Source: Candidatus Sulfotelmatobacter sp.
GTDB taxonomy: Bacteria > Acidobacteriota > Terriglobia > Terriglobales > Acidobacteriaceae
Reading direction: 5' to 3'
NCBI GenBank assembly: GCA_030041475.1
Contig: JASHNU010000102.1
Coordinates: 1-60,780 of the forward strand
DNA: 60,780 nucleotides
Position 1 is the stretch's first letter. Every line of letters starts with the position of its first letter. The notes under the pieces were generated by a model, which was not told the DNA's origin, made no database searches, and worked only from the letters and a program-made list of their open reading frames with translations. Positions 52,685-60,780 of this stretch are shown here, one piece after another. The position numbers were made by a program, and so were the translations under genes.

Positions 52685-54871
52685 TTAACGGCGCAGCACC
52701 GATGCCTGCTGGAGGAACGGGTCGGGATTTCGGCGAATTGCCGCCGCCGCCGCGCCCAGGCTTTTCTCGATCTGTTGCCTTTCTGCCGTTAAAGACGGTG
52801 GCGTCTCGGGGTTGGACAGCGATTGCCGGAGTGATTCCGATTTGACCAGACACGCGTACGCCAGACGCGGGGCGAAACCTGCCTCATCAAGGAAGTGTCC
52901 GTAGGCGAACCAGTCTTCGGCGCTGGCGGACGTATCGGCGACGGAATCGTCGAGGCGCAGCGCGTCCTGATAAAGCTCCAATGCCGCGTCCAGCTTGCCA
53001 TTGCGAGCCTCGAGTTCGGCCTGGCTCACATCGGCCATGCTTTCGAGTTTGGGCTGGCCAGTCTGCGCGGCCAGTTTTTCCGCGAGTTGGTAAGACTTGA
53101 TGGCGAGCTCGGTTTCGGACGACCGTGCCTGGCAATCGGCCATGCGTAACACGATGGCGATGACCTTATCGGCCGGTGGACGTTCCGCTTTCTGCGCGGC
53201 TACCTTCTGCAGAAACGCATTGTACTGCTGCGCGGCCGCCTGGGGCTTATTTTCGTGATCGAGCTCGTCGGCGAGATACAGATGCGCAGCTGTCTGATTG
53301 GGGTCGACTACCAGCGCCTGGTTCCAACTGCTCACAGCCTGGTCGGCGTGGCCCAGACGCAGCGCAAGAATTCCGCGGTCGACAAGGAGATTGGCATCGC
53401 GGGGCGCATACTTGAGCGACACCTCGGTCAGTGTATAAGCTTCGTCGAAGCGGTTTTCATTGATCAGGAACCGGAGCAACTGCTGGCGTGGAACCGGATT
53501 CGCAGGCTCCGAACGGATCGCCTGTTTCCATGCGACTTCGGCCTCTTCGGGCTGGTTGTTTTGGACAGCGCGCTCCGCCAGCCGCATTTGCAGCGTGCTG
53601 TCATACGAATCGAGCGCGGCGGCGCGCTGCAAATCCTGCATGTCGTCGCTGCGGAGCGCCAGGTAGTAACGCGCCTGGTCGAGCGTGCCCCATACCAGCA
53701 ACATGAGCGCAGCACCGACGCGCAGCGACTTCGCTCCCGTGGTGTTTCCCACCAGCCACTGCCACGCGGCCGCAAAATGGCCACTCGCTTCGGCGCCGGC
53801 GTCGGCAATGCGTTCCCGCGAGTTGAGCAGCAGCGATGCAATGCGCCCGTCGCGCAGTTTCCAGATCGCGCCGTCCAGAATGAAGTGGTGAATGTTGATC
53901 AGCGCTGTGAAGATCAGAAAGCTGGCTATGAAGTCATGATGAAACGCACGGCTCGCGAGCCACGGTCCGGGCACGAATAAGGCGATGCCGCCCAGGATCA
54001 GCACGCCAAAATATGCGAGCGGGCGCCACCTTCGCCCGGATTTCGCCGTGTCGCCGGCAGCCTCGCGCCGCGCATAATAGCTGGTGATCCAGAGATATTG
54101 CGCCGAGTGCATCACGGCCAGCACACCCGAACTATATCGGTTCTGCGGAATCTCGAGGCCCTTGATCAGGGAAATTGCCGCGGGCGCCACGAACCACAGG
54201 AACTGCGACGAAAAAAGCGTGAGCGACGGAACCAGTTTGCGCCAGCCTGCCGCGCGTGCCAGGCGCAAAAGCCCGAAGACGGACAGGCCGACGAAGGCAA
54301 CACCGAGAATGACCTGTTCCCACACGCTAATGATGGCAGGAATTCCCAGCGATACAAAAAGCGGATCGGTCGAAGGCCCGGTGTGGAAGCCGAGGAAAAG
54401 AATGAGATACGAAACAATGAAGGCGCTATACAACGCTCTTTGCGTCGCCTTGTCGGGATCGGCGCCGGCGCGGCGGACGAACATCATGAACAAGCCGTAG
54501 TTCTGTCCGCTGTAGTGCCACGGGCTCCAGGTCAAATAGATGGTGAAGATCCAGGGCAGAAGACGGGCCGAGAAATGTGACAGCACCAGCGTCAGCAAGA
54601 TCAGCGCCGTGATGTGCACGGTGAAGATGCGATATTTCTGGAAGTCCTCCGCGCGATGGTAGGCGCGATAAATCGTCGCCATGTAATGCGGATAGTTGAA
54701 GAACAGGGCCAGGGCGTAGAACACAACCGACAAGGCGCGCGTGCTCGACGCTAGAGAGAAGTAGGAAAGCAGCAGAAGCGGCGCCGACCACGCCCCGCAG
54801 CCCACAATCAGGTCAAGCCAGGGATTGTAGATCCATGTTCCCTGTTTTGAATTCTGTCGATCTTTTCCCAT
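52685..54871 (-). CDS. Polytopic membrane protein with clustered histidines and C-terminal TPR domain
   Basis: 728 residues. About ten membrane helices occupy residues ~20-400. Conserved-looking His positions fall at helix ends: H62 and H72 ('NYPHYMATIYRAYH'), H119 ('SPWHYSGQNYG'), H255 ('VMHSAQYLW'), H328-H329 with D333 ('INIHHFILDGAIWK'). Residues ~405-690 form TPR repeats ('VPRQQLLRFLINENRFDEAY', 'LLVDRGILALRLGHADQAV'). The His layout recalls membrane di-metal oxygenases (desaturase/hydroxylase type) but does not match their spacing. I do not recognise the family. No obvious ribosome site; transcribed towards the coiled-coil gene, not clearly linked to it. Confidence 0.8.
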   Translation of the reverse strand: MGKDRQNSKQGTWIYNPWLDLIVGCGAWSAPLLLLSYFSLASSTRALSVVFYALALFFNYPHYMATIYRAYHRAEDFQKYRIFTVHITALILLTLVLSHFSARLLPWIFTIYLTWSPWHYSGQNYGLFMMFVRRAGADPDKATQRALYSAFIVSYLILFLGFHTGPSTDPLFVSLGIPAIISVWEQVILGVAFVGLSVFGLLRLARAAGWRKLVPSLTLFSSQFLWFVAPAAISLIKGLEIPQNRYSSGVLAVMHSAQYLWITSYYARREAAGDTAKSGRRWRPLAYFGVLILGGIALFVPGPWLASRAFHHDFIASFLIFTALINIHHFILDGAIWKLRDGRIASLLLNSRERIADAGAEASGHFAAAWQWLVGNTTGAKSLRVGAALMLLVWGTLDQARYYLALRSDDMQDLQRAAALDSYDSTLQMRLAERAVQNNQPEEAEVAWKQAIRSEPANPVPRQQLLRFLINENRFDEAYTLTEVSLKYAPRDANLLVDRGILALRLGHADQAVSSWNQALVVDPNQTAAHLYLADELDHENKPQAAAQQYNAFLQKVAAQKAERPPADKVIAIVLRMADCQARSSETELAIKSYQLAEKLAAQTGQPKLESMADVSQAELEARNGKLDAALELYQDALRLDDSVADTSASAEDWFAYGHFLDEAGFAPRLAYACLVKSESLRQSLSNPETPPSLTAERQQIEKSLGAAAAAIRRNPDPFLQQASVLRR

Positions 54872-55061
54872 TTGATATCGACTACGCTGGCCGCAATCCT
54901 GCGTTGAGCGGCAACTTGCGGCCGTCCTGCAACTTCGAAAAATTAAGGGTTGATCGAATTATAGGTGGGAATAGCGGGACGAAGCGTGACCGCCAGGGTG
55001 CAGCCATGGTAACGAAAGTAACGGGCTGCTGAACCCGCGGCGATCGGCAGGCCGCACGCGG

Positions 55062-57119
55062 CTAACGCACTTCGGCGAAGTTTCTTTCGACTCGCTCGAC
55101 GAGACCTTTCTTCTTGATCGCCATCAACTCGAGGACTTTGTGGGCGATGTGCTCGGCGCTGACTTCGAATTCCTTTATCAGTTCCCAGGGAGCGCCAGAG
55201 TCTCCGAAGCGGTCTTTCACACCGATTGCCCCCGTGATCACGGGATGGCCGTAGAGTTGCGGGCACTCGGTGAGGATACCGCTGACGCGCCAGGCCAGTG
55301 CGCCGATCTGATGCTCTTCCGCGGTGACGACGACTCCGGTTTCGCGGGCCGCTTGCACGATCGCGTCCGCGTCAATCGGCTTGAGCGTGTGCAGATTCAG
55401 AACCCGCGTTTCATATCCGAATTCTTTCTTCAGGATGTATGCCGCGCGCATCGCCTCAGGAACCATAGGACCGCAGGCGATGATGCTCAGGTCTTCTGCT
55501 TCGTTCTTGTAAGACGAGGCCAGAACCGTTTCGAAGGCCTTCACGAAGTCGGAGGTCTCTTGCCGCAAGCGGATGACATTAGCCTGGCCGAAGACAAACG
55601 GCGTCTTTTCCTCGCTGACGATCGGTGTGGCCTCGCGCGCGAAGCGGATGTACTTCGGGCCCTTGTGCTCGAGCAGCAGGTACGTTGTCGCTTTACGAGT
55701 TTCGACCGCGTCACATGGAACGACGACCGACATGTTGGGCAGACCCTGCATGGCAAAGAGGTCTTCGAGCGCCTGGTGGGTTGCGCCGTCGGGACCGACG
55801 GAGACTCCCCCGTGCGCTCCGGCGATCAGCACATTGAAGTTGCCGTAGCAAACTGAAGTGCGAATCTGGTCAAGATTTCGCGCCGCGGCAAAGGTCGCGT
55901 AGGTGCCGAGCACAGGCAACTTCCCTTCCCGCGCCAGGCCAGCCGCGGCGGAGGTTGCTGACTGCTCGGCGATGCCCATGCTGATCCAGCGTCGCTTGCG
56001 CTCCGGCTTGCCCGAATAAAAGTCGCTGATCGTAATGGACCCGGAAATGTCAAGGCCCAAACAGACTACGCGCTCGTCATCGCCGTTTTCGGCGAGCGAT
56101 TGGCCGAAGCCTTTGCGGGTAGGCTCCATTTTCACTTTCATGTTGGGGGTGGCATTCCACCAGTAATTGCGCGTAAACTTCGGCATTTTGGTGTCGAGCT
56201 TGTGATCGACTTCAACCTGGTATTGTTTCGCCTTGTCGAGCAGGTGCGCCACCGGGATACGTTCGCTCAGGCCAAGCTCCAGCAATCCCTTTGTCATTTC
56301 TTCGTAGTTCGGCGCCTTGCCGTGCCACCCCGCCTGATTCTCCATGAAGCTGACGCCCTTGCCCTTTACCGTATCCGCCAGGATGAGAACCGGCCGTCCT
56401 TTTACAGACTTGGCCTGCTGCAGCGCATCCACCACCTGGGTCATGTCGTGACCATCGATGCGCATCACGTCCCAACCGAAGCCGGCATACTTGGCAGCGA
56501 GGGGTTCAACTTCCATCACGTCCTTGACCCAGCCATCAATCTGCAGGCGATTGCAGTCGATGATGCCGATCAGATTGTCGAGATGGTAATGTCCGGCCTC
56601 CATGGCGGCTTCCCAGACCTGGCCCTCCTGCTGCTCGCCATCGCCCATGATGCAAAAAGTTTTGTGCTGCTGTTGGTCGAGTCGCCCGGCGAGAGCAAGG
56701 CCGACTGCGATGCTCAATCCCTGGCCCAGCGATCCGGTGGACGCTTCGACGCCGGGCAGTTTGAGCCAGTGCGGATGGCCCTGATACGGCGAGCTGAGCT
56801 TGCGCAGCGTTACTACATCGTCAAGTGGGCAGAACCCGGCGAAAGCCAAGCCGAGATACAGGCTGGGTGCCTTGTGTCCCGTCGACCAGAGGATGCGGTC
56901 TCGATCGACCCAATTCGGATTCCTCGGATCGTGATTGGCCACCTTGAGATAAAGAGCGGCGCTAATGTCCATGATGGAGAGGGTGCCGCCGGCGTGGCCG
57001 GAGCCGGCCGCGCACAGCGCAACCAGGTCGTAGCCGCGCATCAGATTGGCGGCATCTCTGAGTTCCTCGATGGAATAATCGCGAATGACTTTTCCGCTGG
57101 TGGAATCGATAAGGGCCAT
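55062..57119 (-). CDS. tkt: Transketolase
   Basis: 685 residues. It transfers two-carbon ketol units in the pentose phosphate pathway and uses thiamine diphosphate. Visible: H41 in 'GSGHAGGTLS', 'STGHKAPSLYLGLA', the ThDP/Mg motif 'MGDGEQQEGQVWEA' (GDG at 159-161) with 'IIDCNRLQ', the central catalytic Glu in 'ISMGIAEQSATSAAAGLA', and 'GAHGGVSVGPDGATHQALED'. All three domains are in one chain. The sequence is of the branch with 'SIEELRDAANLMRGYDLVA', less like E. coli TktA. AAGGGGGAG lies just upstream of the ATG. Confidence 0.95.
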   Translation of the reverse strand: MALIDSTSGKVIRDYSIEELRDAANLMRGYDLVALCAAGSGHAGGTLSIMDISAALYLKVANHDPRNPNWVDRDRILWSTGHKAPSLYLGLAFAGFCPLDDVVTLRKLSSPYQGHPHWLKLPGVEASTGSLGQGLSIAVGLALAGRLDQQQHKTFCIMGDGEQQEGQVWEAAMEAGHYHLDNLIGIIDCNRLQIDGWVKDVMEVEPLAAKYAGFGWDVMRIDGHDMTQVVDALQQAKSVKGRPVLILADTVKGKGVSFMENQAGWHGKAPNYEEMTKGLLELGLSERIPVAHLLDKAKQYQVEVDHKLDTKMPKFTRNYWWNATPNMKVKMEPTRKGFGQSLAENGDDERVVCLGLDISGSITISDFYSGKPERKRRWISMGIAEQSATSAAAGLAREGKLPVLGTYATFAAARNLDQIRTSVCYGNFNVLIAGAHGGVSVGPDGATHQALEDLFAMQGLPNMSVVVPCDAVETRKATTYLLLEHKGPKYIRFAREATPIVSEEKTPFVFGQANVIRLRQETSDFVKAFETVLASSYKNEAEDLSIIACGPMVPEAMRAAYILKKEFGYETRVLNLHTLKPIDADAIVQAARETGVVVTAEEHQIGALAWRVSGILTECPQLYGHPVITGAIGVKDRFGDSGAPWELIKEFEVSAEHIAHKVLELMAIKKKGLVERVERNFAEVR

Positions 57120-57214
57120 GGCTCCCCCTTCTGCCAGGACATGAACTAGCAGGACAAAGAAAGGCGCGTAGAAGGCGCTACAGGCAAGGTTATGCGGGGA
57201 GCTTCCCGGCGGGC

Positions 57215-57230
57215 CGTGATTCGGATCACA
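57215..57230. promoter_or_regulatory. CRP/FNR-family-like site upstream of transketolase
   Basis: CGTGATTCGGATCACA differs from TGTGA-N6-TCACA in one base; the inner arms GTGAT and ATCAC are a perfect inverted repeat. It lies 95 bp upstream of the transketolase start. CRP-family factors are common in this type of bacterium, but none is encoded in the window. Confidence 0.35.
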
Positions 57231-57368
57231 TACGGTGGTGACGCGACGGGAACTCGCCGCGGCGGCTAAGTTCTGTCGACTCAGTTCCTTCGCGGCGTAC
57301 GATTTTAGCTCCTGGCAAGGGCTCAGAAGTGAGTTATGTATAGAAGCCAGCTTGTGTCAGGAGATTTG

Positions 57369-57886
57369 CTAGGGGTCGAACTTCCAGCGGGTGGAGCGGC
57401 TCTGGAAGTATTTTTCCCATAACCCGAACGCCACGCGCGGGCGGCAGCAAACACCGGTTCCTTCATCGAGAGCATGCCGTCCTTCATCGTCGACATGTTG
57501 AATTTGTACTTGCGCTCGTAAGCAGGAAGGAACTTGCGCCGCGCGGGGACATCGGCGATTTCGGCAACGCCCTCGACGATGACGGCTTCGCTCGCATCTT
57601 CGGTGCAGACAACGCAGTTGCGATTCTGGGCGAGATTGCGCGCCTTGCGCGACTGGCCACCGGTCGAGAACAAGAAGCGGCCATCCTGCCATAAACCCCA
57701 GACCACCATGGTGTGCGGGGAGCCGTTGGGCTTAACCGTCGTAATCCAATAGTTGTGCGATTTCTTCAGGCGCTGCTCCGCCCAGGACCACGCCAGCAGA
57801 CCCTTGGTCCCTTTGGGAAAACCATAGCCTGGCGTGGCGATGCGGGAGGGCTTGGGTTTGGCGGCGGGCTTCTTTTTTGCTGGCAT
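57369..57886 (-). pseudogene. Pyridoxamine 5'-phosphate oxidase-family (FMN-binding) protein with a frameshift near the C-terminus
   Basis: The N-terminal two-thirds are intact: a Lys/Pro-rich start, 'WITTVKPNGSPHTMVVWGLW', 'FLFSTGGQSRKARNLAQNRN', 'VVEGVAEIAD'-like 'IVEGVAEIADVPARRKF' and 'YERKYKFNMSTMKDGM'. After 'SMKEPVFA' the frame degenerates, while the -1-base continuation gives 'RPRVAFGLWEKYFQSRSTRW' and a stop at 57369, the normal family end. One base is missing around 57440-57450; correction yields 172 aa. The uncorrected frame would stop at 57323. Such proteins bind flavin (FMN or F420) and reduce small substrates. Confidence 0.75.
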
Positions 57887-57937
57887 GAGATTTGAACAAT
57901 CCGCAGTTAGCCCGGCACGACTCCGAACCGCGATAGC

Positions 57938-58519
57938 CTACGGAGAGTTTGCCGCGCACGAGCAAATAAACTCGTTCGGGTCCCAATCTCTGATTTGTTT
58001 TTCGGCTGCTTCCAACCGTTCCTTCTGCTCGAATGGGAGGACTGGCGTCTCGGCCGCTCGCGATAGCACCTTCAATGCCTTGCAGTAGTTAATTTCCCCG
58101 AGGATTCGGCCCGCATTCGTCCGTAGCACCTCGCTGTCGCTTTCCCTTATACCGTTGATCAGATAGGGCACTACATTCTTGCCTAAACCTTGCAGCGCAC
58201 TTAGATCGCCCATCGCTGGATACCTGAGGTTCGCGCGACCATCCGCGTACTCAATTTCGGTTACCGATCGCTCGAAGTCGAGCATGCTCACCAGAAATTT
58301 GACGTAATTCTTTCCCCTGTAGGCGGTGGCGAACGACAGGGTTGCGAAGGCAGCATCTACGCGGCGCGGATCTGCTGCTTCGCTGTTCGCTTTGTTATCC
58401 AGCAAGAGCTTCATCGCCGTTCTCTCGTTCTTCACCGGGCATCCATCTCGCTCCGCCTGGGAAATTGCTTCGCAGGGTGGAAGCATAGCGAGTGCGACAA
58501 GAGCGAAGGTTAGTTTCAT
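57938..58519 (-). CDS. Secreted protein of unknown function with possible HEAT-like helices
   Basis: 193 residues. Signal peptide 'MKLTFALVALAMLPPCEAIS'. The mature part is helical; 'LSALQGLGKNVVPYLINGI', 'SEVLRTNAGRILGEI' and 'ALKVLSRAAETPVLPFEQKE' look like HEAT-type repeats. Three Cys residues outside the signal ('GCPVKN', 'NYCKAL', 'FICSC') suggest disulfides. Lies 51 bp upstream of the PNPOx-family gene on the same strand. Family not recognised. Confidence 0.7.
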   Translation of the reverse strand: MKLTFALVALAMLPPCEAISQAERDGCPVKNERTAMKLLLDNKANSEAADPRRVDAAFATLSFATAYRGKNYVKFLVSMLDFERSVTEIEYADGRANLRYPAMGDLSALQGLGKNVVPYLINGIRESDSEVLRTNAGRILGEINYCKALKVLSRAAETPVLPFEQKERLEAAEKQIRDWDPNEFICSCAANSP

Positions 58520-58550
58520 CGGGCCCCAGTTGCTCTGATGGCAACTCTGA

Positions 58551-59744
58551 TTACAGATTCTTCTTCGTCCACTGATCGAGCCGGTTCAGCGCGTCCTGCA
58601 GGTTCTCCAGCGAATTGGCCACGCTGAAGCGCAGGTAGCCTTCCCCAAATGCGCCGAACGCCGTGCCGGAAAGAGCGGCGACTCCAGCCTGCTCCAGCAG
58701 CGCTTCTTCGAGCGGCTTCGACTTCCATCCCGTGCGCGTGATGTTCGGGAACACGTAGAACGCGCCCTTGGGCATGCGGCAGGAAAATCCTTTGATCTTG
58801 TTCAGCCCGGCCACGAACACATCGCGGCGGCGCTGGAATTCGTCGCGCATGTGGCCGACCGAACTCTGGTCGCCACGGATGGCCTCGATCCCCGCCACCT
58901 GCGTGAAGCTCGCTGTGCAGGAACTGGAGTTGGTCATCAGGCGCGTCATTTGTGCGGCCAGGTCCGGGCGCATCACGCCATAGCCCATGCGCCATCCCGT
59001 CATGGCGTAGGTTTTTGAGAAGCCGTCGAGCAGGATGGTACGCTCCTGCATTCCAGGCACAGTCATGATGGAGAAATGCTGCGCGCCGTCGAAAAGCAGA
59101 CGGCTATAGATTTCGTCGGACAGGATCATCACGTTGCGGTCACCAATGACTTTTGCGATCTGCTCGATATCACGGCGCTCAAGGATTCCGCCCGTCGGGT
59201 TCTGCGGCGAATTGATGATGACGAGTTTCGTGCGGTCGTTGATAAGAGAGGCCAATTCGTCGACGTCGAGCGCGAAATCCCGTTCTTCGCGCAGCTTGAT
59301 CGGCACGGCGCGGCCGCCGAGGTAGTTGATCATCGACTCGTAGATGGGGAAGCCGGGATTGGGGTAGATGACTTCGTCCCCCTCATCAATTAGGGCGAGC
59401 ATTGTGAAGAAAATAATCGGCTTACCGCCGGGGACGACAACGACTTCGTCGCTCGCGACTTTCACCCCGCGGGTGCGGCTGACGTACTCGGCCAACGTCT
59501 GACGCAGTTCGGGCAGGCCCGCGGACGGACCGTAGTGCGTCCAGCCTTTGTGCAGAGCGTCGACGGCTGCTTCGATGACGTTTGAGGGCGTGTCGAAATC
59601 GGGCTCGCCGATTTCCAAGTGGATGATGCTTCGGCCCTGGCGCTCGAGGGCCCGGGCTTTGTTCAAAACTTCAAACGCTGTCTCAGTGCCCAGCCGCGCC
59701 ATGCGGCGGGCGAGCTGCAATTCGTACTGGACGGCTTTTTCCAT
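58551..59744 (-). CDS. PLP-dependent class I/II aminotransferase (aspartate aminotransferase-like)
   Basis: 397 residues. The Schiff-base lysine is K244 in 'LLDGFSKTYAMTGWRMGYG'; other cofactor residues are visible as N182-P-T-G ('SPQNPTGGIL') and D210-E-I-Y213 ('LSDEIYSRLLF'). 'EIGEPDFDTP' and 'YGPSAGLPELRQTLAEYV' fix the family (fold type I, AspC/PatA-like branch). It moves amino groups between an amino acid and 2-oxoglutarate; the preferred substrate cannot be read. GGAG seven bases upstream supports the ATG at 59744. Confidence 0.94.
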   Translation of the reverse strand: MEKAVQYELQLARRMARLGTETAFEVLNKARALERQGRSIIHLEIGEPDFDTPSNVIEAAVDALHKGWTHYGPSAGLPELRQTLAEYVSRTRGVKVASDEVVVVPGGKPIIFFTMLALIDEGDEVIYPNPGFPIYESMINYLGGRAVPIKLREERDFALDVDELASLINDRTKLVIINSPQNPTGGILERRDIEQIAKVIGDRNVMILSDEIYSRLLFDGAQHFSIMTVPGMQERTILLDGFSKTYAMTGWRMGYGVMRPDLAAQMTRLMTNSSSCTASFTQVAGIEAIRGDQSSVGHMRDEFQRRRDVFVAGLNKIKGFSCRMPKGAFYVFPNITRTGWKSKPLEEALLEQAGVAALSGTAFGAFGEGYLRFSVANSLENLQDALNRLDQWTKKNL

Positions 59745-59804
59745 GGCAAGGCTCCAGCGGAAAAACTCTCATGACGACCAAACGGCACATTATACGCCCG
59801 AACA

Positions 59805-60608
59805 TCACGGCCGTTGCCCGCGGACGGCCCAGGCACGAGCCGGCAGTTCGATTGTTCCAGTACTGCTCGCCGGAAGCGCGGCCCTTAGTCGATCGCGAAT
59901 CTTCGATTGGGTTTCGGGGCCGAGCGTCGCCAAGTAACCCGGCGCCGAGCCCTGGCCGCCGAGGATTGGTTCCCAATAGTCATCGAAACTCGTGAAACGC
60001 GTCACGATGTTGAGGGCCTGCGTAGCCGGCTCCTTCAGCTTCGCCCGCGCAAACAGCGCGCCCAATTCGCGCGGCGTGCAGATCGGAAATCGGCGGGCCT
60101 GATCCAAGGCGGCCGCGTCGGGATCGATCGCCATGGCTGCATCCCAGAATTCGCGGACGAACCTCACTCCTTGCTCGTAATCCCAGACATAGGCTGCAAT
60201 CGTGCCGCCGGGCCGGATGACGCGCTGGAATTCCCCGAGCGCTCCCAATGGATCGGGAAGATAGTTCAGGCTGAGGCCGGAAACGGCAACATCGAAGCTG
60301 GCGTCTGCAAAAGGCAGCGACATCACATCGGAAATTTCAAACGCAACATTCGCTGAGGAGCGTTGCCGGCGGGCAAATTCAATTTGCTGCGGAGAGGCAT
60401 CGACGCCGACAACGCTGGCGGGCGAAGCGCGTTCAACAATCGCCTCGGTCAGAACGCCGCTGCCGCAGCACAGATCAATCCAGCGCAGACCCGCGGGAAG
60501 ATCGGCAGTAACGTTCAGCCACGCGAGGAATTCGCGCGCGACAAGGCGGCTCCAGCGGCCCATCCAGCGGTCGTAGTCAGCCCCTGAGGTCCATTGATCG
60601 AGTGCCAT
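59805..60608 (-). CDS. Class I SAM-dependent methyltransferase
   Basis: 267 residues. Motif I is 'RWIDLCCGSGVLTEAIVERA' (D45, G49-S-G51); motif II 'VVGVDASPQQIEFARRQ'; 'DVMSLPFADASFDVAVSGLS' and 'VIRPGGTIAAYVWDYEQG' complete the Rossmann-type UbiE/type-11 methyltransferase pattern. Substrate unknown. It starts 28 bp after the end of a GT2 glycosyltransferase on the same strand, so both may be in one operon. Confidence 0.9.
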   Translation of the reverse strand: MALDQWTSGADYDRWMGRWSRLVAREFLAWLNVTADLPAGLRWIDLCCGSGVLTEAIVERASPASVVGVDASPQQIEFARRQRSSANVAFEISDVMSLPFADASFDVAVSGLSLNYLPDPLGALGEFQRVIRPGGTIAAYVWDYEQGVRFVREFWDAAMAIDPDAAALDQARRFPICTPRELGALFARAKLKEPATQALNIVTRFTSFDDYWEPILGGQGSAPGYLATLGPETQSKIRDRLRAALPASSTGTIELPARAWAVRGQRP

Positions 60609-60636
60609 TGATTTTGGAGAAGCGGCCGTGACGGGA

Positions 60637-60780
60637 CTATTCAGACACGCTGTGCTCTTCGTTCTGCGAGCGCAGGACGCGATCCACGGAGTACGGCGCG
60701 CGCCGGCTGGGTTCGTGATAGTGGCGGACCTGCATTTCGCCGAGCAGGCCGATAGCCAGCAGGTTCAGGCCGCCGAGCAG
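60637..60780 (-). CDS. GT2-family membrane glycosyltransferase, C-terminal end (cut by window edge)
   Basis: The minus-strand frame is open to the right edge and ends at a TAG at 60637. The 47 residues read 'LLGGLNLLAIGLLGEMQVRH' followed by 'YHEPSRRAPYSVDRVL', matching the last membrane helix and the 'GilGEY..R.Y.E.k.RP.Y.v' tail of DPM1/ArnC-like polyprenyl-phosphate glycosyltransferases. Confidence 0.75.
   Translation of the reverse strand: MLGGLNLLAIGLLGEMQVRHYHEPSRRAPYSVDRVLRSQNEEHSVSE

Overview
The window reads as chromosomal DNA of a GC-rich Gram-negative bacterium. The closest overall fit is Acidobacteriota (Terriglobia/Koribacter-like). This is inferred from the mix of long secreted beta-propeller proteins, small dispersed 'CCCAYCCTAA...TTAGGGTGGG' palindromes, many Ala/Pro-rich anchored proteins and the gene repertoire; no rRNA or tRNA is present to confirm it. 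Both strands are densely coded and operons are short.

Layout. 1-5 kb: the start of a FecR-like secreted protein, a DUF2127 membrane protein, and an adaptor-TPR-TolC export set without an inner-membrane pump. 5-9.3 kb: SPOR protein plus ArsR-type regulator, a slipin (SPFH) protein, a frameshifted DUF983 gene, and two envelope proteins of unknown role. 9.4-15.9 kb: a cell-wall recycling block, consisting of an 845-aa fusion of a serine-hydrolase (AmiE-like) domain to a NamZ/DUF1343 muramidase domain, a divergent leaderless serine hydrolase, murQ, and then murA. 15.9-18.4 kb: small secreted, VOC and cupin proteins. 18.5-21.6 kb: pnp and rpsO, with palindromic repeats between them. 21.8-24.3 kb: an accessory patch with a TIR-like effector, 62-bp direct repeats and a BrnT/BrnA toxin-antitoxin pair. 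24.3-34.1 kb: CAAX protease, zinc-ribbon/Sel1 protein, a 1104-aa VPS10/BNR propeller, PPK2 kinase, a CstB-like persulfide dioxygenase-rhodanese and a PilZ protein.

34.2-42.4 kb is a complete potassium-uptake locus. KdpD is split into two divergently transcribed genes: the sensor/USP half lies with kdpE and kdpFABC, and the kinase half lies on the other strand. A 28-aa membrane peptide precedes kdpF. 42.7-51.6 kb: ECF sigma factor with a small membrane partner, GT87 glycosyltransferase, DUF2520 dehydrogenase, NUDIX hydrolase, a cold-shock gene with a leader hairpin, PolX, a DUF2778/Tlde1-like protein and a lactonase. 51.7-60.8 kb: a coiled-coil membrane protein, a His-rich membrane/TPR protein, transketolase, a frameshifted PNPOx-family gene, an aminotransferase, a methyltransferase and the end of a GT2 glycosyltransferase.

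Three genes carry single-base frameshifts (near 7.35, 30.86 and 57.44 kb). These may be true pseudogenes or residual sequencing indels. The best leads are the AmiE-NamZ fusion with its cluster, the TIR-like protein in its repeat/toxin-antitoxin setting, the divergent split KdpD, and the His-rich membrane/TPR protein. No CRISPR array, tRNA, rRNA or intact insertion sequence was found.
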